From Elusimicrobiota bacterium (GTDB lineage Bacteria; Elusimicrobiota; Elusimicrobia; UBA1565; UBA9628), in assembly GCA_028717525.1 (NCBI GenBank), contig JAQUNT010000128.1, positions 1 through 6,635 on the forward strand: a stretch of 6,635 nt of DNA, written 5' to 3'. Below are positions 1 through 5,257 of the stretch, one piece after another. The notes beneath the pieces were generated by a model. The model did not search any database, was not told where the DNA came from, and saw nothing but the letters and a program-made list of their open reading frames with translations. The translations under genes and the position numbers were made by a program. Position 1 is the first letter of the stretch. Each line of letters opens with the position of its first letter.

Positions 1-1030
1 AGGCGATCCATTCCCCGGTGGGGGACCACGCCGGGGAGTCGCACCAGTTGAGGTTGGTCAGGCGCTTGACCCGCTGGGTGGTCATGTCGAGGAGGTGGAT
101 CTGGGGGTTGCCGGAGCGGTCCGAGACGAAGGCCACCTGCGCGGCGTCGGGCGAGAACGTGGGGGAGCTGTCCGCGCCGAAGTGCTGCGTCAGGCGCGTC
201 ACCGATCCGTCGGAGAGGCTCCGGACGTAGAGGTTCGGGCTCCTCTGGCGGGAGAGGGTCATGAGCAGCTGGGTGCCGTCCGGGGAGAAGCCGCCCGCGA
301 TGTTGAGCCCCTGGTCCGCAGAGAGGACTTGGACCTTGCCGGTGGCCAGCTCCAGGCGGAAGAGGTCGGGGTTTCCGTCCTTGTAGCTGGTGAAGACCAA
401 GGACTTGCGGTCGGGGGCGAAGCGGGGCAGCAGCGAGATGGCGCCGTAGGCCGTGAGCTTGCGGCGGTTGGCCCCGTCGTAGTCCATCACGGAGATCTCC
501 TTGCGTCCGGTGGCGTCGTTGGCGAAGGCGATCAAGGTGTGGGCGATGCCGTTGCGGCCGGTCAGATGCAGGGCCAGGTCATCGGCCAGGCGGTGGGCCA
601 GCGAGCGGGGGAAGGCCGCGTCCTGGCGGTAGTAGCGCTCGAAGAGGGTCTCGCCGGAGCCCGCGTCCACCAGTTGGGCGGAGACCGAGGCCTTTCCCCC
701 CGCCTCGCCGACTTTGGCCGCGAGCAGGCAGCCGGCCAGGCGCGCCTTCCACACCGGGACGATGTCCTTGAGGTTGGCCCCGTCGAAGAGCGGGCCGTCC
801 TCCAGGATGGTGAAGGAGCGCGAGAAGAGCAGGTCGTCGCGCACCACCTCGCGCACCTGCTTGGCCAGGAGGGCGTCCGCGCCGCGCCGGGGGTCTTCGG
901 CGACGAAGGGCGGCAGGGCCAGGGCGATGGCGCGCGCCTCGCCCGTGCGGCCGGCCAGGCTGATGTGGACCTCCGGAGTCGCCGCGGCGCCCAGCGCGGC
1001 CAGGGCCAGGCTCAGGCCCAGCGCGGTCAC
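1..1030 (-). CDS. tolB: TolB, Tol-Pal periplasmic beta-propeller protein (partial, C-terminus beyond window)
   Basis: TolB is the periplasmic Tol-Pal protein that binds Pal and helps link the inner-membrane TolQRA motor to the outer membrane. I translated 343 codons from a GTG at 1030; the frame stays open to the left edge, so the protein is C-terminally truncated. Residues 1-17 form a hydrophobic Ala/Leu-rich export signal, unusual in lacking an N-terminal Lys/Arg. Residues about 19-158 match the mixed alpha/beta TolB N-domain. From about residue 160 a GRNGIA segment opens a PD40-type beta-propeller, with repeated F/W-S/A-P-D blades (FAPD, FSPDG, FSPDA, WSPTG) each followed by a strand and an LT-type turn. 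TolB is usually about 430 residues, so roughly 85 are missing. The GTG start overlaps the cpoB stop as GTGA, implying translational coupling. The exact start is inferred from that overlap and the signal sequence; identity is secure from blade motifs and neighbours. Confidence 0.93.
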   Translation of the reverse strand, partial: MTALGLSLALAALGAAATPEVHISLAGRTGEARAIALALPPFVAEDPRRGADALLAKQVREVVRDDLLFSRSFTILEDGPLFDGANLKDIVPVWKARLAGCLLAAKVGEAGGKASVSAQLVDAGSGETLFERYYRQDAAFPRSLAHRLADDLALHLTGRNGIAHTLIAFANDATGRKEISVMDYDGANRRKLTAYGAISLLPRFAPDRKSLVFTSYKDGNPDLFRLELATGKVQVLSADQGLNIAGGFSPDGTQLLMTLSRQRSPNLYVRSLSDGSVTRLTQHFGADSSPTFSPDAAQVAFVSDRSGNPQIHLLDMTTQRVKRLTNLNWCDSPAWSPTGEWIA

Positions 1031-1827
1031 GGCGCCGGATCCCCGGCCTTCTGCGCCGCCGCGGCCGCGAGGGTCTTGAGGTGGCGCGCTGCGGCCTTGG
1101 CTTCGGGGCTGGAGGGGAAGTCCGCGATCACGGATTCCAGGTACTGGCGGGCCTCGCCTGGATTCTTGCGCAGATTGACGAGGCAGAGGGCGTACTTGAT
1201 CCGGGCGGAGGCGGTCAGCGCGCTCTTGGGGTACTTCTCGAGGTAGATGCCGAACTGCCGGCCGGCGGCCTTCCATTTTTTGAGGCCGTAGTAGGCCTCG
1301 CCCAGGTCGTAGGTGGCCACGTCCGCCAGGGCTCCCCGGGGGAAGCTGCTGATGTATTGTTCGAAGCCCTTGGCCGCCAGCTCGTAGGACTTCTTGTTGA
1401 GGCGCACCTCGGCGGCCTGGAACAGCTCCGAGGGCGTGGCCTGCTGGAGCTGGCTGGCCAGGGCCGCCTTCTGCTCGTCGAGGCTCTTGGCCTGGACCGT
1501 GGTCAAGGTGGTGCCGATGGCCGCGACCTTGTTCCCGATGGTGGCCGCGAGATCGTCGATCTTCGAGGATAGGTCGCTCATCTGGCTCTCGGAGCGGCGC
1601 ACCGTCTCGTTGAACGCGGTCAGGCCCTCCTGCAGGCGCTGCATCTGCACGCCGAGGTCCGCCTGGTTGTTCTGCATCGTGGAGATGGTGGTCTTGAGGT
1701 CAGCCACCTGATGCTTGAGCTCGTCGGTCTGGTTCTCGAGGTCCAGGATATCCCTCTGCGTGGCGACGCAGCCGCCCAAAGACGCGGCCGCGCCCAGGAG
1801 CAGGCCCAGGGCGAGTGTCCGCTTCAT
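1027..1827 (-). CDS. cpoB: CpoB/YbgF-type Tol-Pal accessory lipoprotein with TPRs
   Basis: This 266-residue protein matches CpoB (YbgF), the periplasmic partner that coordinates peptidoglycan synthesis with Tol-mediated outer-membrane constriction. Residues 1-19 are a signal peptide (MKRT, then a hydrophobic core) ending in a LGGC lipobox with Cys20. Classical CpoB is usually soluble, so the lipobox predicts a membrane-anchored variant, as seen in several non-enterobacterial lineages. Residues about 24-128 are a long heptad-rich helix (E, Q, K, L, no Pro), the expected trimerising coiled coil. Residues about 132-255 hold three TPR-like units, recognisable from the A-x-x-F/Y and F/Y-P-x-S/G-x-x-A patterns (FPRGALAD, YPKSALTA, FPSSPEAK). 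The C-terminus is Ala-rich. The ATG overlaps the pal stop as ATGA and the stop overlaps the tolB start as GTGA. The gene therefore sits inside a tightly coupled pal-cpoB-tolB unit. Confidence 0.93.
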   Translation of the reverse strand: MKRTLALGLLLGAAASLGGCVATQRDILDLENQTDELKHQVADLKTTISTMQNNQADLGVQMQRLQEGLTAFNETVRRSESQMSDLSSKIDDLAATIGNKVAAIGTTLTTVQAKSLDEQKAALASQLQQATPSELFQAAEVRLNKKSYELAAKGFEQYISSFPRGALADVATYDLGEAYYGLKKWKAAGRQFGIYLEKYPKSALTASARIKYALCLVNLRKNPGEARQYLESVIADFPSSPEAKAAARHLKTLAAAAAQKAGDPAP

Positions 1828-2441
1828 TGGCCGCCGCCGGCCTCCGGGACCGGCGCCGAGGCCGGGACGGGCGCCGCCGCGGGTTCGGGCGCGGGCGCCT
1901 GGAGGCGCACCGCCGTCTCCGCCCGGCGGTTCTGCGTCCAGCAGTCCTCGGTGGACTCGGAGCAGGTGGGGGATTCCTTCCCGTAGCTGATCGTGCTCAG
2001 GGACGCTCCCGGGACCCCGAGGCGGATGTAGTACTCGCGCACCGTCTTGGCGCGCTTCTGGCCCAGGGCCAGGTTGTACTCCACCGTGCCGCGCTCGTCG
2101 CAGTAGCCGGCGATGCGCACGTCGAGCTCATTGCGGGCCTTCAGGTACTCGGCGTTCATCTTGAGGGCGGCCAGCGACGCGTCGCCGAGCGCCGAGCTGT
2201 CGTAATCGAAACGGATGGTCTCCAGTTCCGGGACCACCGTGAAGTCCGAGCCGCGCAGGCTCGCTTCGGTGACCTCGACTCCGGGCACATAGGGCTTCTC
2301 GCTCTCCGCGGCGGCCGCGGGCTTGTCCTCGGCAGACGGCTCGCGCTTGAGCTTCTTGCTGCCGGATACGCAGCTGGACAGCGCCAGGGCGCAGACCAGG
2401 ACCGCGGCCAGGCCGGCCGCTCCGCCGTTCTTCATTGCCAT
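1824..2441 (-). CDS. pal: Pal, peptidoglycan-associated OmpA-like lipoprotein
   Basis: Pal anchors the outer membrane to peptidoglycan and is the docking partner of TolB. The 205-residue product begins with a lipoprotein signal (Lys4, hydrophobic core 8-21) and an LSSC lipobox with Cys24. Residues about 25-60 are a Lys/Glu/Ala-rich tether. Residues about 66-178 are the OmpA_C-type domain: IRFDYDSS (76-83), then GYCDERGTVEYN (112-123), ALGQKRA and finally NRRAE. Usual Pal has H-T-D where this has Y-C-D. An extra loop between the last strand and NRRA carries two cysteines (CSESTEDC), a variation I associate with deltaproteobacterial-type Pal and a possible disulfide. Residues 179-205 are a Pro/Ala/Val tail. 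A second in-frame ATG (codon 3) is possible, but the first has AGGGAG five bases upstream. The stop overlaps the cpoB start. Confidence 0.95.
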   Translation of the reverse strand: MAMKNGGAAGLAAVLVCALALSSCVSGSKKLKREPSAEDKPAAAAESEKPYVPGVEVTEASLRGSDFTVVPELETIRFDYDSSALGDASLAALKMNAEYLKARNELDVRIAGYCDERGTVEYNLALGQKRAKTVREYYIRLGVPGASLSTISYGKESPTCSESTEDCWTQNRRAETAVRLQAPAPEPAAAPVPASAPVPEAGGGQ

Positions 2442-2446
2442 GGAAT

Positions 2447-2452
2447 CTCCCT
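2447..2452 (-). promoter_or_regulatory. Ribosome-binding site of pal
   Basis: On the minus strand AGGGAG lies five bases before the pal ATG. It is one of the two convincing Shine-Dalgarno matches in the window and supports the first of the two closely spaced ATG codons as start. Confidence 0.7.
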
Positions 2453-2466
2453 ACGGATACGGGGCT

Positions 2467-2477
2467 ATCTTAGCAAA
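2467..2477 (-). promoter_or_regulatory. Candidate promoter -10 region for pal-cpoB-tolB
   Basis: The minus strand reads TTTGCTAAGAT, with TAAGAT matching four of six positions of a sigma70-type -10 hexamer, about 25 bases before the pal ATG. A very similar string (TTTGCTAGAAT) lies upstream of the DsbA-like gene. No good -35 element is visible because the upstream side is the T-tract and the 3' end of the receiver gene. The location in the only gap upstream of pal supports it; the sequence match alone is modest. Confidence 0.4.
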
Positions 2478-2518
2478 AAACCGCCGCCGGGTCAGGGCTT
2501 GCCGGTCTGGGGCGGGGC
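2475..2518 (-). terminator. Possible weak intrinsic terminator after the receiver gene
   Basis: Six T residues on the minus strand (2475-2480) follow a GC-rich stretch that can form a short imperfect stem (CCGCC with GGCGG, with an inner CCGG/CCGG pairing). The arms start inside the last codons of the receiver gene. The stem is short with a long loop, so this may only be a U-rich stretch upstream of the pal promoter. Confidence 0.25.
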
Positions 2519-2887
2519 GCTCGAGGCCAGCAGCTCGCGTACGGCGACGCGGAACTCCTGCAGGTGCACCGGCTTGGCGAGGAAGCTGGCCCCTTCCGGG
2601 TCGGCGATCTCCTTGAGGATGTCCTCCCCGGTGGCCTCGCCGCTCATGAACAGGATCGGAGTGAGGTGAGTGGCCTGGTTGCGGCGCAGGGACTCGAAGA
2701 GGTGCGCCCCGGTCATCCCCGGCATGTGGTAGTCCAGGATGATGAGGTCGGGCTTGAGGGTCCGCGCCTTCTGCATTCCCTCCACGGCTTCCGCGGCGGT
2801 CTCCACGCCGTGGCCCTCGCGCTTGAGAATGTCGGAGAGCAGCTCCACGATCGAATAATCGTCGTCGATGATCAGTATCTTGGCCAT
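2492..2887 (-). CDS. Stand-alone CheY-like response regulator receiver protein
   Basis: The 131-residue product is a single receiver domain with no output domain. The acidic pocket is DDD at 8-10, the phospho-acceptor is Asp52 in ILDYHMPG, the switch Ser is Ser82 in LFMSGE, and the conserved Lys is Lys105 followed by Pro106. These cover the canonical phosphorelay residues, so it should be phosphorylatable. After the domain there is only a short polar tail (SSAPPQTGKP). No histidine kinase is encoded nearby, so the partner is unknown. Single-domain receivers act in chemotaxis, in phosphorelays or by binding effector proteins, and the sequence does not choose among these. It lies between the glycosyltransferase gene and pal and appears to have its own promoter. 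There is no Shine-Dalgarno sequence before the ATG, and the predicted mRNA leader is only about ten bases. Confidence 0.95.
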   Translation of the reverse strand: MAKILIIDDDYSIVELLSDILKREGHGVETAAEAVEGMQKARTLKPDLIILDYHMPGMTGAHLFESLRRNQATHLTPILFMSGEATGEDILKEIADPEGASFLAKPVHLQEFRVAVRELLASSAPPQTGKP

Positions 2888-2903
2888 GGCGCGGGGCGTG
2901 AGG

Positions 2904-2909
2904 ATTATA
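2904..2909 (-). promoter_or_regulatory. Consensus -10 hexamer upstream of the receiver gene
   Basis: The minus strand carries a perfect TATAAT, with 16 bases between it and the receiver ATG at 2887. The -35 position holds only a poor match (TTCCCT or TCCCTT at 17-18 bases spacing). Transcription would start around 2897, leaving a leader of roughly ten bases with no Shine-Dalgarno motif. The match is striking in so GC-rich a sequence. Confidence 0.6.
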
Positions 2910-2927
2910 CCCTATGCGCGAGCGCTA

Positions 2928-2963
2928 AGGGAAGCTCCGCGGGCGCCGGCGGGACGGTTCCCT
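2928..2963 (-). terminator. Stem-loop after the TMTC-like gene (possible terminator)
   Basis: Six-base arms AGGGAA (2928-2933) and TTCCCT (2958-2963) are perfectly complementary and enclose a GC-rich 24-base segment with its own CCGC/GCGG pairing. The arm begins at the stop codon of the glycosyltransferase gene. There is no T-tract after the stem, so intrinsic termination is doubtful. The downstream arm also overlaps where a -35 element for the receiver gene would lie. Confidence 0.25.
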
Positions 2964-4417
2964 CACCGCCGGCCCGCGGCCTGGACCCGGGCCAGGTTGT
3001 CGCGGGCCTTGGCGTAGTCCGGGGCCAGCTCCAGGGCGCGGCGCAGGTGCCGCTCGGCCCCGGCCAGGTCCCCCTGGGCGGCCAGCGCGGCGCCCAGGTT
3101 GTTGTGCGCCTCCGCGAAGCCGGGGTCGAGCTCCAGGGCGCGGCGGTACTCGCATGCGGCATCCGCGTAGCGGCCCTGCTCGTGGAAGGCCAGGCCCAGG
3201 TAGCGCAGGGCCACGGGGTCGCGGGGGTCCACGGAGAGCGCGCGCTGCCAGAGCACGACGCTGTCGCGCCAGTAGCGCAGCTGCAGGCCCGACCCGGCCA
3301 TGAGGACAGGGAGCAGGGCGGCCCCGGCCCAGGCCGTGGCGCGCCCCGCGGGCAGGGCCCACGCCGCCATGACGGCCAGTCCGGCGAGGGGCAGGTAGGC
3401 GTAGTGGTCGGCCATGGCGCGGTCGCCGACCTGGACCAGGCCGCTCATGGGGGCCAGCGCGGCCAGGAACCAGAGCCAGCCCGCCAGCAGGGCCGGGCGC
3501 CGCGAGCGCAGGCGCACCGCGGCGGCGGTGACGGCGCCAAGCAGGAGCAGCGCGGCCAGCACGGCCGGCAGGGTGATGGCGTCGAGGTAGTACGGGTAGT
3601 GCACGGAAAGGCCGCTGGGCCACAACGCCTTGCGCAGATAGAGCGCGCAGGAGACCAGGGCGTTGCCCAGCCGCAGGCGCAGAGGCAGCTCCGCCAGCGG
3701 AGCCAGGCGCGCGTGGAGCAGGGCCGCCGTCCCGGCGGCGGCCGCCGCCGCGAAGAAGGGCCACTTCTCGGCGAGCAGGGCCCGCCAGCCCCGGCGCCAG
3801 CGACCCAGGGGCCAGTAGTCGAGCAGCAGCAGCAGGCAGGGCAGGACGACGGCCACGGCCTTGCTGAGCACGGCCGCGGCGAAGGCGAGCAGGACCGCCG
3901 CGTAGCGGCCCCGGCCGGGGCGCTCCGCCCAGCGCGCGTAGCCCCAGACCGCGGCCAGGATGAAGAACGAGCTGAGCAGGTTCTTGCGCTCCGCCACCCA
4001 GGCCACGGACTCGACCTGCAGGGGGTGGACGGCGAAAACGGCCGCCGCGAAGGCGCTGCGCCAGGCGTCGCGGGTCATGCGGCGCAGGGCCAGGAACAGG
4101 AGCGCGGCGTTGGCCGCGTGGAGCAGGAGGTTGGTCAGGTGGTGGCCCCAGGGCGCCAGGCCGAAGAGCTCGACGTCGAGCGCGTGGGAGACGAAGGTCA
4201 GCGGATACCAGTTGTCCGCCTCCACGGCGCGCAGCGCCCAGCCCAGAAAGGACAGGCTGAGCCCGCCGCGCACGCGGGCGTTGCCCGTCACGTAGTACCA
4301 GTCGTCGAGGTTGACGAAGCCGTGGGTCAGCGCGGGCCAGAAGACCGCGAAGACCAGGGCGCCGAGCAGCAGGGCCAGGACCCAGGACTTCGGCGCTCCG
4401 GCGCGGGGGGCGGTCAT
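2963..4417 (-). CDS. TMTC-like multipass membrane glycosyltransferase (GT-C fold) with C-terminal TPRs
   Basis: The 484-residue product combines a polytopic membrane domain with tetratricopeptide repeats, the architecture of the TMTC/DUF1736-like proteins; eukaryotic TMTCs are O-mannosyltransferases. The first hydrophobic segment is about 12-30. It is followed by a lumenal-type loop with the acidic pair Asp38-Asp39 (FVNLDDWYY), the expected GT-C catalytic position. HHLTNLLLHAAN (92-103) and HPLQVESVAWVAERK (131-145) are signatures I associate with this family. About ten further hydrophobic segments run to around residue 375. Residues about 400-484 hold two clear TPRs and part of a third (ALELDPGFAEAHNNLG, ALELAPDYAKARDNL). 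The ATG at 4417 was chosen over an upstream in-frame ATG (4627) because it overlaps the preceding stop as ATGA and immediately precedes a normal membrane N-terminus; the upstream 70 codons are a shadow of the preceding frame. Donor (probably a polyprenyl-phosphate sugar) and acceptor are unknown. Confidence 0.88.
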   Translation of the reverse strand: MTAPRAGAPKSWVLALLLGALVFAVFWPALTHGFVNLDDWYYVTGNARVRGGLSLSFLGWALRAVEADNWYPLTFVSHALDVELFGLAPWGHHLTNLLLHAANAALLFLALRRMTRDAWRSAFAAAVFAVHPLQVESVAWVAERKNLLSSFFILAAVWGYARWAERPGRGRYAAVLLAFAAAVLSKAVAVVLPCLLLLLDYWPLGRWRRGWRALLAEKWPFFAAAAAAGTAALLHARLAPLAELPLRLRLGNALVSCALYLRKALWPSGLSVHYPYYLDAITLPAVLAALLLLGAVTAAAVRLRSRRPALLAGWLWFLAALAPMSGLVQVGDRAMADHYAYLPLAGLAVMAAWALPAGRATAWAGAALLPVLMAGSGLQLRYWRDSVVLWQRALSVDPRDPVALRYLGLAFHEQGRYADAACEYRRALELDPGFAEAHNNLGAALAAQGDLAGAERHLRRALELAPDYAKARDNLARVQAAGRR

Positions 4418-4683
4418 CGGGGCTTCCGCTGCGGCCCCGGGGCCGCGCGCCGGTACAGGTAGAGCCGCTCCGCGCGCCAGGAGAGGGGGGAGAAGTCGCT
4501 CCGCTCGGCCAGCAGCTCGTGCGGCGCCAGCGGCGGGGCCTTGAAGGTGACCACCGCCGAGGCGTAGGCCCAGTCGTCGTTGAGCGCCACGTCCTGGAAC
4601 GGGGGCAGCAGGAGGACCGTCAGCCAATAGACGCAGGTCAGGACGAGCGGGCCGCTCCAGGAGGAGCCTTTAGTCGGCCGCAC
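4414..4683 (-). pseudogene. Short GT-C glycosyltransferase-like frame, probable internally deleted remnant
   Basis: This 89-codon frame has strongly coding-like codons (nearly all ending in G or C). Its first half looks like the N-terminus of a GT-C glycosyltransferase: one hydrophobic helix (about residues 12-27) followed by PFQDVALNDDWAYA, with an Asp-Asp pair as in the first catalytic loop. The rest (AERSDFSPLSWRAERLYLYRR) resembles the soluble C-terminal end of such proteins. The many membrane helices expected between them are absent, which suggests an in-frame internal deletion. The only plausible start is a GTG at 4683, overlapping the preceding MauE-like stop by 14 bases without a clear ribosome-binding site. 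Its stop overlaps the next start as ATGA, so translating it may help translate the TMTC-like gene. It could instead be a genuine small membrane protein; homology to GT-C ends is my judgement from motif appearance only. Confidence 0.5.
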
Positions 4684-5257
4684 GGCACCAGTTGTCGAGG
4701 CTCAAGCGGCGGGCGCCTTGGCGGAAGGCCTGGACGGCGCAGGCGGCCCAGGCCGCGTTGAGGGCCAGCTCCTGGGACGGCGTGGGGTGGAACCCGAAGC
4801 CGAAGCAGCCGCAGTTGGGCAGGCGGATGTCCTTGAGCAAAGTGTAGGAGATGGCGGCGGCGAAGACCAGGACCATGCCGCCGATGGCCGCGGCCGCGGC
4901 CCGGGTCAGGAAGCCGAAGAGCAGGGCGAAGCCGAAGACCACCTCGAACCAGGGCAGGAAGGCCGCCGCGATCATGATGAGGTCGCGCGAGGTCAGCAGC
5001 CCGTAGTTCTCGATGACCAGGGCGAACTCCTCGGCCGGGGCCGCGGCCTTGAGGGTGCCGGAGATGATGAAGACCAAGGCGAGGATGACGCGGGCGGAGA
5101 GGCCCAGCCAGGGATCAACGGCCTGCCACCCTGACGGCTCCGCCGCCCCCTCGTATGGGGCGGCGGTTGCGCGGCGCCCTTCGGGCGCCGCGCCGGTGAG
5201 CGAGGCGCCGAAGGCGCCTCGCTCGTTCACTTCTTCTTTAGGATCTTGTCTATCCAT
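4670..5257 (-). CDS. MauE/DoxX-like membrane protein, probable thiol-redox partner of the adjacent DsbA-like protein
   Basis: The 195-residue product (from the ATG at 5257) has four hydrophobic segments, about 51-67, 94-115, 120-141 and 163-178, the size and topology of MauE/DoxX-family proteins. After the third segment it carries LPNCGCFGF (146-154), the paired-cysteine signature of MauE-like proteins. MauE is known to act with the thioredoxin-like MauD, and this family often accompanies exported thioredoxin-fold proteins, as here. Two starts are possible. The ATG has GGAGGG nine bases upstream but overlaps the DsbA-like gene by 31 bases. A GTG at 5230 overlaps the DsbA stop as GTGA but has only an A/G-rich AAGAAG upstream. 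Residues 12-40 are a low-complexity Gly/Ala/Glu stretch encoded by three strong hairpins; recognisable family sequence starts near WQAVDPWLGL (44-53). The extension is therefore probably an insertion or a repurposed linker. Confidence 0.85.
   Translation of the reverse strand: MDRQDPKEEVNERGAFGASLTGAAPEGRRATAAPYEGAAEPSGWQAVDPWLGLSARVILALVFIISGTLKAAAPAEEFALVIENYGLLTSRDLIMIAAAFLPWFEVVFGFALLFGFLTRAAAAAIGGMVLVFAAAISYTLLKDIRLPNCGCFGFGFHPTPSQELALNAAWAACAVQAFRQGARRLSLDNWCRAAD
5140..5224. repeat. Cluster of three GC-rich palindromic hairpins inside the MauE-like reading frame
   Basis: Three perfect inverted repeats follow one another. One has 10-base arms at 5140-5149 and 5157-5166 with a 7-base loop. 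The second has 11-base arms at 5169-5179 and 5183-5193 with loop TTC. The third has 12-base arms at 5198-5209 and 5213-5224 with loop GAA. The second and third share the core GGCGCC with opposite loop sense (TTC versus GAA), so they look like inverted near-copies, as in REP/BIME clusters. No T-tract follows on either strand, and the frame of the MauE-like gene stays open through all three. The outermost GTGA/TCAC pairing brings the DsbA stop codon into the third palindrome. This resembles a small palindromic repeat element inserted at a gene boundary and tolerated as peptide linker. Confidence 0.7.

Noticed and set aside
95..1246. A 383-codon plus-strand frame opposite tolB and cpoB
   Set aside because: Its low-complexity composition and lack of recognisable motifs mark it as antisense shadow. 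The minus strand encodes clear TolB blades across the same bases.
2925..3764. A 279-codon minus-strand frame within the TMTC-like gene
   Set aside because: It is an Arg/Pro/Gly/Ala-rich alternative frame of the same strand. The TPR and membrane segments are in the other frame.
4431..4446. Perfect 16-base palindrome GCGGCCCCGGGGCCGC just upstream of the TMTC-like start
   Set aside because: It lies inside well-coded sequence of the 89-codon frame and is composed only of G and C in a GC-rich genome, so chance is a sufficient explanation. A role in masking the TMTC-like start is possible but unsupported.
2564..4462. A 632-codon open frame on the plus strand
   Set aside because: It runs opposite the receiver and TMTC-like genes, is dominated by Gly, Arg, Gln and Glu, and has no domain or membrane pattern. 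It is a high-GC shadow of the minus-strand genes.
5140..5224. Hairpin cluster as an intrinsic terminator after dsbA
   Set aside because: The stems are strong, but no T-tract follows on the minus strand and the mauE-like frame passes straight through, so simple termination does not fit.
5140..5224. Hairpin cluster as a CRISPR array
   Set aside because: There are no direct repeats with regular unique spacers, only adjacent inverted repeats differing in sequence.
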